NCBI GenBank assembly: GCA_019614645.1 | Contig: JABWDB010000004.1 | Span: forward strand, 22,072,001-22,136,000 | Source: Stratiolaelaps scimitus | Lineage: Eukaryota; Arthropoda; Arachnida; Mesostigmata; Laelapidae | Length of the DNA: 64,000 nt | Direction of reading: 5' to 3' | Part shown: positions 45,473 through 59,652 of the stretch, piece by piece | How positions within the stretch are numbered: the stretch's first letter is position 1 | Layout: every line of letters begins with the position of its first letter | Made by a program: the position numbers and the translations under genes | Notes under the pieces: model-generated | Seen by the model: only the letters and a program-made list of their open reading frames with translations | The model's database searches: none | What the model was told of the DNA's origin: nothing

Positions 45473-48400
45473 TTCCCCAATAGCCATTTGGCGTCTTTTC
45501 CAGAGATCTGTGACGACACCGTTAGCGGGGGCGATGGCGAAAGAACAACGACGGAGAGTATTAGCGTGATTAGCTAATAGAAATACAGCTTGGGATTCGC
45601 GAGCAGCAGATAGGAGAAAATGGAGGCCCCTTAAAAAAGGGGACATGGGGGTGGGGGGTTGTTATCGATAGACACTTGTAGATGGGTAACGATTGGTTAT
45701 GCCGGCTTTTTGAACCAGTTTAACATAAAAGTCGATAATCGTCAGGGCTCGCTTTCACTCCGAAACTGACAGAAACCGCATATCGACAGCCCCTCTCTCT
45801 CGCTCTCTCTCTCAATGATAATTACCAGTGTTATTGTGAAGTAGATTTGCAGAATGTCCATCTTATTCAGCTGTACCGTCTAGCCGTTACCGCACTGTAT
45901 GATGATAATGGTTTGCTGGCGATAAGTGGCTTATCTCATGGCAAAGAAGATCAGTGTGCAGAGTTCTTTTTGAGCACAGTGCGTATTGGCGACATGGCCA
46001 CGCTATCCCCGGCGAGAATCATAGTCCCGGCGTCGTTAGGCATAGCACTTTCACAAGCATCATCAACAACACCCCTGCCCCCCCCCCAATGCGCTGTTAT
46101 TATTGTGGTTGTTATTTTAGTGGTCGTCTGTGTCCGATCCAATCGTCGCAAACGGCAGTGGATATCCCGGACACACGAGACCGAGAAACAGAGCGAGAGG
46201 GAGAGAGTAGCTCTCCGTCGAGAGCTCGACTCGAGTGCCAACTCGATAGATAGCGATAGAGCCCAGCGAGCGTCAACGTCGTCGTTGGCGGCAGCGGCTT
46301 CGGCGAACCCCGTCTCGCCCCTTCCAACGGCTGTGAAACCATCCGACAAACCAACCTCTCGAAGAAATGAGCAGGCTGGCATGGTCCCTCGTCGGCGAAG
46401 CGCCAGGCAACGTCGGCGGCGGCGGCGGCTGCGACCGCGTCACAAACTCAGCAACTGACTCTATACCCCACCTACTGCTATTTCTACACAGATTCGATGG
46501 GAAGACGAGCGTGTCGCGAGTCGATCCAAGAAATCGAATCGAGATGAGTGCTTATGTGCGGGCGTCTGCAAGTGAATGTCTGACCCGCTGGATGTAACCG
46601 TGCGCCCTTCTACGAATGGGAGCGTTCTCTAATCTCAATTTTATTAAAAACCACTCAGCGTCCGCCTCAGGACTGGAGGGCCGGCCGGCCGGCGGGTAGT
46701 GGCACTGGTGGCCGGAAGGTGGACGCACTTCGACATATTGGTTTGTTCAAACTCGACAACCGCCGGCGGCCACGGCGACCACGAGTGACGACTTTGAGTC
46801 GATATTCATCTGGGAGCCGAAATCCCCACTGCCTCACTTGCCGCCCCCATCTATGGAACGTTAACTCAGCAGCTGGCCCGATTGGTCAGCGCGTGGACGC
46901 GAGGGTAGCAGCTTGTGAAGATTTGACGATGATGCTCTTTCTGAAAAAGTCTGTCCTTTGAGTGTCCTTCGCTAATGCAAGCAAATGTAGCTCTCTTGAG
47001 CTCCTTGAGACCGTGTTGATGTATGAGTCGGTTGATTGAGCGCGCAAGTCTAGTCGTTGGCGACGACGTACAAGAAGGGAATTGGATATCACACGTCGGT
47101 TCTCTTTGCCACCTCGCGTATGTATACCTATGCTGAGGTAGATGTATACAGATATATATATATTGCTTATTTTCAATTAGTCAAACTAAAGCTCTCTGTA
47201 GAGGCGCTACCGTAGGTGGGTTGTACGTATTATATAAAAAAAAATAAGGAAATGTACTGATTTGATTAATAGATCCGTAAGTGCTACAATGTTATCGGTG
47301 TCACATGTGTTCCTGATTCATATCTACTTACGATTCTAGGTACGGCCCAAAAATCTCTCAGCGTCCGCGCCTCCGCTAAAGGCCCGTCTGGTGGCTCCTT
47401 CAGGCACACCGCCGTTACATTGTTCACGCGCAAGATGTGAAACTTCAATCAGCTGCCCCGCCCTCGCCTCTATAATTATTAGTCCCCTGTTGTCCTGCTC
47501 ATATGCGTCGTCCAAAATCCCTCCCTAAGTGTCTGTAAATGCCATCGGTAACAATCATTATCATAATAATGACGCTCGTCATCATCATCATCACCCATTG
47601 CATTATATAATATAATGTCCGATTTATTTATCGCTCCTTATCGCCGCTCCAAGAACAGCGCCATCACCATCTCTTCTAGCGTTCGACACCCTCGCCTTAA
47701 CCTTTTCCCTTTGAAATCCGCTGACGTCCGGATTCCACAAATCGTTCCTCTGCAAACGTTTTTCCTGGTCGCTCCAATCGACGACACCGAATCCTGTTCT
47801 CTCATCGTCTCCAGCTCCATTCGTATAACAAAGTTTGGCCCCCCCTTCGCAATTTGGATTGCCACCACCTCCGCGAACGTGTGCGGATACGTGAGCATCT
47901 CCTAAAAGTAGCACTCTTAACAGAAGTGCTCCCCACGGACAGCTGATCGCGTACCAAATGCAAACGGAGCTCGGTAACCGGTTTGAGTTCAAGCAGGAGA
48001 GGGTCGCGCTGGTCGGAACGATCGTGATATGGACGGCTTGTTCGATGTTCGTCGGATTCGTTTTAGCATAGGGACAAACGCTAACAGACGCCAGCAATAG
48101 CTGCTATATAAGGACACTTGTGCCGGGGCGCACTGTAACGAACGGCAGCAAGAAATCCAAGAGAAGGCAACACGGCACGATCAAATGGAGAAGATAACAA
48201 TGATTCACGTGTCTCCCGATACAGCTAGCTACGGGGAGGGGAGCACACCTTCAGGGCACCGTGTGGCTAGAGAGCAATGGCTATGCGGCAAAAGTGCTGC
48301 AGGACGGCAGCAGTTGGCAGCTGCGTCGAACGATGTAAATAGGTATTTAGCGATGTAGCAAGGGCCACTCTATGCTTGCTATCGAACGCGATCGACTTCC

Positions 48401-51400
48401 TTATAGGAAGCATGCTGCAATAAGACGCGGAAAAGACCTCTGGCGTAGCGAACATGTCTGCGGTGGGGCACATACAAGCCACAGTTGACCACCTGCTAGA
48501 TGTGTGGGCGAGCGGAATAGATGGATGTTGAATGCTGGCGGGGCAGCCAAGAGCAATTGCGAGTACGTTGAATTGAACGGCGTCTACGTCACGCGAAGGT
48601 CTTCGGTCCCACGGATCGTCGCGGTGTCAACGTCTTCTGCCGCTACCAAGTCGGACAGTGAGAGGGGTTGGTGAGTGGAGCAACAGTCTTGCAGACACTC
48701 CATGTCGACTGAAAGGACACATTTCTTCGCCATCTGTGTAGGCTATGTACCCATATATATATATATATCCCTATGTGCACGTGGCTGGATTCTGGTGGGG
48801 TCGATGAATGGGTATCGATGGGTACAATCAGTTTGGCCGAGTAACATGTCGAAACGATCGCGTAATAGACAGATCATGAATGACAGACAAATCGCTGAGT
48901 TAATATTCTGTCAGGACGCTTTGTAAGAGTGTACTATCTGAACGGTCGTAACTCAGTTGGACAGATCGCTGCGAAGTGAGTGAGTTAGTTGAAACTATAA
49001 AGAATGCTAAGATGTTTAAGAAGTGACATGAGTGTATACAATCACATCGAATAATATATATATAGCAAGATTTACCGAAAAGGCTTAAAGGATGAGATTA
49101 GCCCATCTCGCCAAGTTTACACTCCCTCCATACAAAGTCTAATGGCAATTATACCGAGTGTATATATGTACGTTGTTTATATCAGTTCTGTACAATATAT
49201 ATACACATATACGAATCAAGTCTTCAAAAGGAAAAAAACACATCTCCTGCAAGCAGCACCGCATAACAATACTCCTATTTCCACGATTTACTATCCTGCG
49301 ATCAAATTGAATAATCAAAATACGCCGTCCGATGATGGACTCTGATATTTGGATAATAGGTACACAAACGGGCGAAGCTGCTAGAAAACAGGGAGACATC
49401 TCTCTATCGTGTGTCTGTCTGTTCGGTCAGTCGATGACGATACGATGACAGCCCCTACACCATACTAGATGTACAATACAATGTATGTGATACATACGAT
49501 CGGGTACATCCACTAAATCTCTACGATCATCATTAGACACTCTCTCTCGAAGGCGTTCGCCTTTTGAGCACGATAGAACGAGAGGTATATATCGATTAGT
49601 ATGGCCACTTCACTGATCGGACGAGGCCGGCTCCGCGATCCACCGGTACCCGACAACGACGACAGCGTCGCGTACTTCTCAATTGACTAAACTACTACTT
49701 CTACTGCGCAGCCACTGATTCGGTGGGCTCGGATTCGACATCGCCCGTTGTCGGTGCCGACTTGACGAGCATGCCTCGCTCGGAGGGGTGCCAAGCTTAT
49801 CGAATGAATGATAAGTGAGAGAGAGACTGAGAACAACTATATCGAGGTTCGGCAGCGAAAGGGCGTAAGCGATCTGAAGTATGTTTTCTTTGCTACTTTC
49901 ACCGAATGCGAGCAAACGGCCACGATCGAGGGAAGACCAACTGCGTAATGCTCGACCACTTGGTTAACGAAGCAGCGCTGCCGGCTCGCTTCCAGGCCGC
50001 TCGCAGGGAGATATCCATCTATTTATGTGTATATATAGGCAAAGGCTCGACAGCACCTCTACCTTGATACCCTACCACAACTCTCTCTGGTAGAAGGACT
50101 CGTCTCATATTGACAGACCTAGGAGAGAAACCCTCTTGCAACTTAGTGCAACGACAAAGTTGATATTGAACCACAGTTCGCTGAACGACTTGAAGGACCT
50201 GAACTGCTCTGTGTGTCTCTCTCTCTCCTCTCTCTCCTTTCTGTCTAACTAGAGACAAGCATTGTCACCGTGTGTAGTCGACATTTGATTGAACGGGCGG
50301 CCTTACTCGAGCTGCTAAAGGACACCAGAAAAATTGCAAACCACAATGAGGTACGACTGACAACGCACCCGTTTGATGTGTAAAGTGGTTCGATACAAAC
50401 GAGCGCAGTCTAATCTACACATCTAATGTACTCTACAATAATAATCTGCAGGGCGACAATAGCAAGGATCACGGACTTCTGCCCATACCACGGTTTCTAC
50501 AGCCTTCCTGGGATAGGTTTCAAACTCGACGGGTATACACAGAAGCGGAGAATCTCAGCTCTCTCTCTCTCTCTCTCGCTGGAGTGCGCACCACTGCAGG
50601 TTATCGTAGGACCACCGCTGGTGCAGTGCGGAGAGCTGGCTCTATTGGCTGGTTCGCCACCTCGCTTCTTGTCGTCAAGTGTTTATCTATGTATTTCGTC
50701 CGATTCGGCCGAGCGCAGCTATTTATCTGCCGGCTACTGACTGCCAACTGAACTCTACTCACGCTGCCTCCCGTGACGTACTCGTCACATTCGCTTAAGA
50801 TCACTGCAAGCCGATGGCAGTATACAGCATATAGCACTTTCATCATCTTTCTCGCTCGCTCTCTCAAACACACAAACTCCCCTTGTCGTTTTTGCGCGCC
50901 GAACGCGCGATCGCAATGTCTACGACGATAATGCTGATGTTTGTCGACTCGCCGACAAACCTTGTGGACGCGAGAGTAACAGCACTCGCGGCCATGAGCT
51001 CCGCCACCGCCACAAGCAGTGGCAGGACGATTCCTGCTGGTGTTGTAGTCTCGTCGAACCGCGCGCGCCTCCGACAGTTTTATTTTCTCGATCACGCGGT
51101 TGGCGGCAGGGAGAAGGCGAACGGCGAGACGGCCCGAGTGGCACACTCTCAACGCTCCGATCATCATATTACGCGACTGACCCGTGCGCCGGGTGGAAGG
51201 CCGGTCGGTCGGTCGGTCGGCCGGCTGCGCTGACTGCCTATCTGGTACATTCGCAAATAGTTCATTTTTTTATGACGCGACGGCGAGATCAGACATGGGG
51301 ATGCACATCCGAAGACAGCTCGATCAGGCGCGAGGGGGAGAGAGGAACTGTGAACAATATTATTATGAAGAAGTGAAGAGGGTGTCGAAAGGGGATGAAA

Positions 51401-51642
51401 GAAGAAGGCGTCGGTTGCCGCTGTTGCCTCCAACGTTGCTGGCCACTCATAGCTAATTTATGAAGAGATCCCGATGATGGCGGTGATGACGAGCGAAAGC
51501 TACGGGATGGCCATGGTCTGAAGGGAAGAATATTCGCATTGATGGCTACCATGAGCTCAGAGCGGAAAGGGGATGGAGACCCGAGAAGTATAGGCATTGT
51601 ATAATAGAACAAGCGATTAATGGTAATCATCGGACGAGTGAT

Positions 51643-51669
51643 GGTGGTGGGTGGGGGGTGGGGGGTGGG
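51643..51669 (+). other. G-quadruplex-prone tract
   Basis: Contains ggg, gggggg, gggggg and ggg runs separated by single T bases. This satisfies the usual four-tract, short-loop quadruplex pattern. Confidence 0.75.
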
Positions 51670-52074
51670 TAGCAGCGGTGGCTGTCGACTTCCAGGCGTG
51701 GCCTGAAGCACGCATGCGTCTTGGCTCATTGGCTCATTGTCTCATGGTTTGCAGAGGAATTGACCGTTCAGTTACCGATTGCGAAAACCTGGCAGACCGG
51801 CGATGACATGGGCAGCGATAGTTGCTGGGTGACCTGTAGTCGATGCAGACTTTGAAATCGCTTGCATATTGAAGAGTAACTGCGAGGCGAACTCCGCATG
51901 CATGGAAACGAGTACATATTAGTCCTGAGAACTTAGTAGTCGTCTTGTTGTAATAACGCATACTTTTTTGTATTAGCCAGACAATACAGGACGATACAGA
52001 TACCTGTAAAAAGAAAGAAGCTTAGCTTCGTGAATTTACGAAAACCGGTAGAATTTCTGTAGTCGCAATTTCAG

Positions 52075-52400
52075 GTCTCGCTGAATTTCAAGCCTCGGAG
52101 ATGGATTGTCTGAATAGCGATAACCTCAACACGAACGAATCGCTGCTGAAACAAGACGGTTCTTATTCGTCTCTCGATGTTTGCTCTCTTCTAGGCGATG
52201 ACACGATCATAGAAACAAAAAACGAGTTCTCTAGAGCTTCGAAATCTTGCCAGTTATCACGAGCAGACCTTTCGAACACGAAACGGGCACAAGCCAGCGT
52301 GTCGTATTTTTCTCTCTCTCTCTCTCGCGTCTCTCTTGTGCTGGCTACGAAGGTTGAGAACAGCCACTCCCCGAAGACGACCTGCCTCATCCGGCAGTTC
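52075..52400 (+). CDS. Weak candidate exon, unknown protein
   Basis: A pyrimidine-containing acceptor-like site ends in TTTCAG at 52074. An ATG at 52101 (context GGAGATGG) opens a 100-codon frame to a donor-like GTGAGA at 52401, leaving a phase-0 exon. The first 60 residues (MDCLNSDNLNTNESLLKQDG onward) look protein-like, with Asn/Ser/Asp richness. Residues about 70-82 come from a CT microsatellite, which argues against coding. No domain is recognised. Confidence 0.22.
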
Positions 52401-53889
52401 GTGAGATAACACACTTATACACACACACCGTGGTGCTAAGTGTTTTTTTGGCGTCCCGTGCCTTGGGACCGGCTGGGAGCCGCGCTGAGCCGCCAACGAA
52501 CATAGCGCCCAGAGTAATAAGCGGGCCATTCGTCATATTGCATATTACAAGTGTGTAGGTGTGCATGCGTGGGTACGTTCGTGGGCATGAAACGTTCAGC
52601 TGCTGATTGCAGGCCAGTCGTGCAATCACAGTGGGTGGCAGCAGATAGACTCTTATGCTCGTGTCAGGGAGAACTGGGTTCTCGGAAGAAATGTAGTTAA
52701 AAGCTTGTGTGCTCCCAGACACAACTCCAGCCTTTGCTTACTTTCCTGAAATCGTTTTTATGTCATTCACTTCAGATTCAAAAAGACCCACCATTGTGTT
52801 CCACCATTTGAGGCGAATTCGTCTTCGCCGGATCTTTTGTGTGTAACCCATTTTTATGGCGAGCATGTGATTCGAGAAAAGGCCACGGTTAAATTGCATG
52901 GCTATTCTATGGTGACTCGATAGTGTTCGATTTAAATGGTACAGAATGCCTACATGTTTGCCAGTTGTAGCTCTTCACGGATTTTCATGTTATTCACCAC
53001 CTGGTCGTTTATTATTTAGCAATAAATGTAACTATACATGCCGCGCTCGTCGTGTCATAATCAATAACCTTTAGTCACATGAAGGTCCACGTTGACTGCG
53101 TGTCTTTATTTTATATGACACTTGTCATTTTGCTAAACGTAGTCTTCTGCTACGTGTATTGTACATATCTCACAAGCACTGTACACACATAAACGTCTGT
53201 CTCGTCATCAGTAGCGGTTATCTGTGTTTCCCATACATAAACCCCTCTAGGACACAGTAAGTGGGACATTAGGATCCCGCAGCTGGCACAGGCATGCTCC
53301 TTCGCCCGAAAAGCGTCCCTATAAGGTAGACCTCTCCAGAGTTGGGCCGGGCAAGCAGGACTCCAAGGCGGTAACTGAACGATAGACGCAGCAGATGACA
53401 ACACAGGGGTTGAGGAGCAAGGGGATGTCTCCTTATTCTTCGCCAACTAGGAGGGGGACCCAGCCATTGCCACTTGGTAATAATAGACCAATTTAATGGC
53501 GAGGCCCTTCGAAGGGTTCACCCCGCTTCGCTTCGTGGTAAGATGCAAAGGCAGTGGAGAACACCGCTGTCAGCAGACATCATGTGACTGACTACCTGCT
53601 CCGGTATCCAGCCAGCCTCGGATCTCTGCGAATCAGGCAACCTACCCCACCTTACCTGAACGTCCAGGATCGCTTTATCGCTTTCTCCCCCGCCTCACCC
53701 TTCTCTTACCTTCTCTCTCTCTCTCCATCTCCACACTTGGTTTGCTTGTGCGGCCTAGTGAAGGCAACGAGATCGGGAGCGCATTGGCCTAGTTGACGGT
53801 TAAAGAGGACGCCGCGTTGCTAGGTGGCGATAGTGCTGGTGGTGGTCTCATGTCACAGAAGGACGTGTCTTGGAACGACCGCTAACTTA

Positions 53890-53910
53890 CTGCTGCTGCT
53901 GCTGCTGCTG
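53890..53910. repeat. (CTG)n trinucleotide repeat
   Basis: Seven CTG units. Confidence 0.9.
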
Positions 53911-54426
53911 TTACCGCGGATGCTGCTGGCGTGAAAGACAATCAACGCTTAGCCTTGCTGGTGCCTCACCGCTACCTCGCCATAGCCGCCCTAGCTGAAT
54001 GACATACCAGAGAGAAGTTATCTGGAGAGGTGTAGAGGAACCACAAACGAACTCGGGTGACATGAAGTGAGATGAGACTCCCTAAGGAGAAGGCCTGAAC
54101 TAAGGGGAACGAAGGTGGATGAGTGCAGGGCGTACAATTGCCTGGCGGAGGTTAGATTGGCGGTTGTAGTTGGCTAAGCCTAGGTACAGTCGAAGGGGGC
54201 ATTACGGGCGCGGCCGATGTGGAGACGCAGAAACTCTGATCACGACTTAGACAAAAGATCCTGCAAAGGTAGATCTGCTCGTGCACCGCTACGAGAGCAG
54301 ACGGCAAACAACTGTCGTCTTGCATCAAATCTCTGCTCCACTCAAAGGAGATGTCTTTCGAAGCACACGCTCAAGTTGCAAGCTGCTCTTAATTCTATCC
54401 TTCTATCCGTAATTCTATAAAAGAAA

Positions 54427-54455
54427 AGATCCGGCGACCGAAGGTCGCCGGGTCT
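54427..54455. repeat. Compact 13-bp hairpin
   Basis: agatccggcgacc (54427-54439) and ggtcgccgggtct (54443-54455) pair with a three-base loop and one G-U pair. Very GC-rich stem; function unknown. Confidence 0.8.
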
Positions 54456-56078
54456 TACAATACAATTGTCTATCCATTGCCGCTGGTCTGGTGAGAGACA
54501 GGTCTCCTAAGAATTCTTTCGACTCTGTGTGTCTATAATAAAATATCGACCCTGCTGAACGAAGCGAACGAACGCCAAACGTCCGCTAATGTTTTTTTTG
54601 ACAAAGTGGGCTCGCGAAAATTGGTCAGAGATTGGTGACCCAACAATACGAACAGCAACCGAAGAAGTGAATTTGCATTTTGCAACGTGAGTCGACTTTT
54701 GATGTAGTCACCGAGTCACTTGTAATGCTCGGCCTGTTCAGGCCCAAAAATGGCGAACGACGGCCAGAGGAAAATATCGACAAGTAACCGTTGGTGAGGA
54801 TGCGGCCGCGCTGGTTTCTCCGAGGCTGACTGAGGCCTAACTTGCCTGACGTCAGCCATCGTTGTGGTTGTCCATCTATGTCAAACTTGGGCTGGCTGAT
54901 TTGCAAAATGGCAAAACTGGCGAACGTTGTCATCGTCGAGTAGCATTTTAGCGGAAACTCAGAGAGACGATCTCCGTCGAGGACGACTTTACTATACAAC
55001 ATTTAGACTATAATGACAACGTCGGTCAACGTACTGTCAGTCTTTTTTAGGTTGAGTGCAAAATGCCGATAGTGCCGACCACTGTTTCTTTGTGTCGAAG
55101 GGTTTTGGAGTTAAACGCTTCTGAGATATCTACATATCTACGATACAAAATTTATTTTAATGACAATATGTTTACAGGTCATGTTACGCAGCCTTTTTTT
55201 TTTTAGAGGAGGAAATTTTCTTTAAGCGCACGGTTACATGTTACGTAGCCTAAACTACACAGATTGTGCATCAATTCGTGTCTATGCCGGATCAATTATA
55301 TATATATACATTCTTCAAAAAAGGCGTCAAAAGGAATAGCAGATATCCACTTACATTGCAGTAAGCATTGCAGTCGATGTGTGATGCACGAATGCCGCAT
55401 ATGTTTGTGCCAGCCAGCGCCACTCGAATGTTCTTGAGTCCTGTGTTCATTTAATGTCTCTTTGGGAATAAATCTCCTGTTGTCCAGCATCCTTAACGCC
55501 TGGCAAAGTCCTCGTGACTACCCATGAATCTCATCCAGGAGCGATCCCTTTCCCCGGAGCCCCCACGTCCCCTCGAAGCGACCCCCACTTTGCTCTGTCT
55601 CCACTTCGGCTCTCGATGTCATCCAGCTGGCGGCTGCCCCACCATCGAAACTACACTCGACCTCTCCTGCAGACGACCCGCCTTTGCGATCTCTCTTGGT
55701 GTGTCCGGTCTTACCAACACTCTTCTGGGTGTCTTCGGGACGACAGATCGGTGTCGGTCTTATCTCAATAATAGAGATGGTGCTTGCCTTGCAATGCTGC
55801 TGCTGATGCCGCCGCGGCCGCCGCCGTCGTTCGTCGCGATGCAGAACGCTCCAGCGCTGTGCATCGTCCGTAGTGCTCGAGGCGCGCGGGTCGGCGGGCC
55901 TTCGTGCCTCGCCCGCGATGGCTGCTTATATTGCTGCTGCTTCGTCTCTCACTGATCTCGATTGGGCTACAGCATCCTCTCTTAGGTTCGGTCTCCGCTT
56001 CCCGATGCGACTGTAGCCATACTGCTCGCGATAGCCCAAAGCACAGCCGGCTCCTGCCGCGGCTGCTACTCGCCATGA

Positions 56079-56099
56079 CCACCACCACCACCACCACTA
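56079..56099. repeat. (CCA)n trinucleotide repeat
   Basis: About seven CCA units. Confidence 0.88.
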
Positions 56100-57124
56100 C
56101 AACCAAGTGCGCTGGTATAATATAACAGGCCTATTGGTCAGCATTCTCTAGTGAGATAGATTGCTGCCAGCCACTTCTCTCTCCGCCGACCTCTCTGTCG
56201 TAGTCGTCCGCCTCCATCTCGTTCTCGGTGTCTCCTATGCTCTAGTGGCCTTCTCCCCTTCTCTCTCGTCCTTTGGCCTTATCGGGGGAGCAGTGAGAGA
56301 AGCGATAGTGCAGTCGACGATTGTGTGTGTACGGCTCCCGGTGGCGTCGGAGCCGACAAGAAGCGAGACCAGCACTGGTCCCACTAGTCCCACAGCCGTC
56401 GGAGGTGGCTGGCATCCAAGGGAAAAGGCAGGGAAAAACTGGGACAAAAGACCCGTTCATGGATCCTGCTCGTCCTCTCTCCCCGAAGGACGAAAGCGAA
56501 GAGGAAGAAGCGAGGCGAGACGCGACAACGAGTAGGAAAAGAGAAACGGCAACAGACCAAGATAGCTGTCACGCCTGAGAAGCTATTTGGTAACTGCTAC
56601 TCAATGAGCTGTTAGCTTCTTTTTCTCCAGGGCGCTTGTCATGGCGAGCTGTCGGGGCAGCTTGGCCGGCCAGCAAGGCGCGAAAGGTGGTTGGTTCTAT
56701 CAGCAGCAGCAGCAGCAGACACAGCGTGGCGTCGCGGGGCAGCATTCGCCCTGTAGCGTCCCCTCAACAGCCCTGCGGCCCCGTGTCGTCCGAAACGAAG
56801 AGACGAAGAAGATGTCTCTCTGTTCACTGTCCATGGACACCTTCCACCATCGCCTGCCCCACGTACCACGCCCCGATTTCCCTTCTAGCGACCTCAGCGG
56901 ATTGATAGGCCACACGCCCCTAGCCTAGCCTTGATTCAGTGAAGACGAACACCCGCATCAATGGAGAAGAACACACATTACTATACTACTCGTATAGTAA
57001 AGCTACCCGGCCCCCGTCGCTCACTGCAGTGAGGGACGGAGCAACGATGAGATGAAGGTAGTCACACGGCGACACAGGCTGAGCTCGCAGACACCTGCGT
57101 TTTAGCCAGGTGATCTCCTTCTTG

Positions 57125-57150
57125 CTCTCTCTCTCTCTCTCTCTCTCTCG
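57125..57150. repeat. (CT)n microsatellite
   Basis: About twelve CT units. Confidence 0.9.
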
Positions 57151-59625
57151 TTCTCTCTCTTGGTGCCGTTTTGGGACACGGAGAGTAGACAACAAACTTG
57201 GCTGTTCCCGGTTGACCCTTGGCGGATCGGGCCGGGATGCGGGGCCTAACGGGGAAGCCAGCGGAGCAAAGCTTTCTTCGAGGGCGTCCAAACGCCGACA
57301 GATGGAATGCTGTTCATGAGACTATTCCCGGAATTGCCGTTGCTTGTAGCACCGCCATCGCCTCGTTCAGGTATCTGTCCTCCTCTAGGACATTTCGGTT
57401 TGCAATGGCAAGAGCAGGCCGGTAGCAGAGAGGGAGAGAGAGAGGCAACGAGCATTGCGACAAAACGATATTGGTCCTCAGGAATTCAGGCCCAGGCTGG
57501 TTTGGCCTTAGCTTTCGAAACGACCCACTGTAGTTGAGGCACGTGGTCGACATTAGAGCTACAGGAGATCTAGCGTAGGTATGTATGACTGAATGGATTG
57601 AACTTAATTGTTCTTATTGCAAGCAGTACTTGTAGCTGCGATTTCCAAAAATAGAATCGAAGCATTATTTCCAATACTATGCTTCGAGAATCGCGTCCAA
57701 CCAAGGCATCTCAAAGGAACGCTGGTTATCTACGAGGCTCTACGGCTCTTAGCAATAGAGGTGCGCAGAGGTCGTAAACGACGGGGGGCGGGGGGGGGAT
57801 TAGACTAATAATTGATATCGAAAGATCGTTTTCGTCAAAGTTTGTTTCAGCTAATATATGGCTGACACACGTTCCAACTTGTATATGTAGCCGCCAGCAG
57901 CCTCTATAAATGAACAAATCACCATACTTTGTTTCCTAATCCTCTTCCAAGGCATCGCTTAAAGTTAAACGAACAAACAACCCGCGACTCCAATACCGAA
58001 TGCTGACATCATAGCGCATAATTCAGCGCACCCACAACTTCTCCTGTTCTCCTCGGGCGCTTAACTCAGCCTTCTTCGCTGCGATATCCCGTTGCTCTAT
58101 TGTATTGTATCTATATCAATGTTTGTTTGTCCGAAGTCACTGAACCACGTCCCCTATCAGCATTGCTTCTGAGTCAGTCTGACAATATTTGTTCGTGTTT
58201 AAGTGTTGGCGCCACGGAAGTCGTCTTTGGGGTACTAACAATTCGTCCCGCTACTGTCGCCGCTGCCGCCGCCACCACCGACTACGAGGAGGATTAGACG
58301 TTCGACTGTTCCTTGATTCTCGATTGCTCTATCTCTCGCTCGCATAGCCCGCCCCTCCTATTCGCCCCCTCGTCTCCCTACAGAATCATCAGTGTTAGCA
58401 TCGTTACTGGCATGACACCCCAACGTCAACTTCTGTCTGTCGGCCAGAGGGGAAAGCTCGCTGAGATGAAGACGAAGAAGATTGAAGTGATTGAGCGTGC
58501 GAGTGTACTGCCATCTTCTTCTGCAGTGTCGCCCTGATGGCGGCGGCGGCGGCAGCGACGAAATCACTCATTTTTACTGTAAAATCAGTAGCGACTAACT
58601 GAGGGAGGCAACGCTGCCAGGCTAGCGCCGTTGCCAAGGGTCAAGATCACTTAGTTAGCACGCTGGTCGGACGTCGGCGCCTGTGGCGTCTCGATCCACT
58701 AGGGGATGGTAGCACTGCTGATGCTACTGCAGCCGCTGAAGCAATAGATGGATCTTCAGTAGTCGTTTCGCAGTCAGTGGATCTCCCTCGCGCTCTTCGC
58801 CGCTCGGCTCAATGGCGGGCAGCGACGAATCGAATCATGATATCGCGGGGCGATAACACGTTGTATTGGAAGAGCAGATGCGGCCGACGGACGAGTCGAG
58901 ACATCGACGATAAAAGCTGACGCCTGGGCGTCGCCGGCGATCCGGGCAAGAAGGCCAAGTAGCACCAGCAGCAGTAACGGGTCGCGACGAAATCGCCATT
59001 CGAGAGGTTTCGTTGATCGCTGATTTCCTCCCTAGTCAAATCTTCCGAGGCTAGTCCCCGCCATTGAGAGTAGGATACTGATATCATTCGAAGGAAACTG
59101 TCGCTCGAGTCCGAGTATTAAGCAGGTATTAGAATTAAATGGATTTGGGAAGGAATGACATTTAAACACTCGCGCGTGATAGCTACAACTATTATTGTAG
59201 GCCACTAACAACGACAGATCTACGACTCACTTCAACCCGTGGTGAAGCTGTGGGCATGGTCAGTTCGCTGTTTAGGCCAGTTGGCGTAATGTTTCACTAC
59301 GACTTGCCGGAGAGCGCTGGAAGGGTTCGTGTTAAACGTTGCAAGGGAACGAACGCCAGCAAACACTACATCCGCACAACAACATACACCAACGAACGGA
59401 TAATCGAGTTACTCAGTATCAAGGAAGAGACCAAGCCGCAGTCGCTTCAGAACATTATTGCCAGCTGCATTGCAACACGAGATCTTCGTGTGAGAAGTCA
59501 GAATCAAATGTGTGACAGCAACAAGTATCAATATCTTCGTAATCATATCCATAGCCATGACGAATATAATACTGGGCGTACAAGACGGTGAAAATGGTTT
59601 GCTCAAACCTCGCGGCGGCCAGAGA

Positions 59626-59652
59626 ACGAGAGAGCGAGAGAGAGAGAGAGAG
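59626..59652. repeat. (GA)n microsatellite
   Basis: About twelve GA units with one C interruption. Confidence 0.88.

Larger units (their letters stand above)
33791..45840. other. Non-coding stretch right of the tRNA array
   Basis: No supported protein or RNA gene. Contains simple repeats listed separately, a TA/CA hairpin at 34267-34344, a three-copy 21-bp repeat at 40841-40902 and a perfect inverted repeat at 43561-43596. The longer open frames (for example 36342-37019 minus) are composed of Ala/Ser-rich or unrelated sequence without a recognisable family. Confidence 0.5.

Noticed and set aside
45847..46458. 203-codon + frame with a hydrophobic stretch AVIIVVVILVVVCV followed by basic residues
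   Set aside because: It mimics a membrane segment, but the stretch is encoded by GTT/ATT-type simple sequence and the C-terminus is an Arg run from a GGC tract; the minus strand is open too.
47615..48097. Overlapping + and minus frames up to 157 codons
   Set aside because: No family resemblance and both strands equally open; nothing separates coding from chance.
48105..48140. TATA-box-like tatataagg with downstream GC-rich start region
   Set aside because: No supported gene or open frame follows; TA-rich words are common in this window.
59250..59591. 113-codon + frame starting MGMVSSLF
   Set aside because: Looks somewhat protein-like but has no recognisable domain, splice sites or neighbours to support it.
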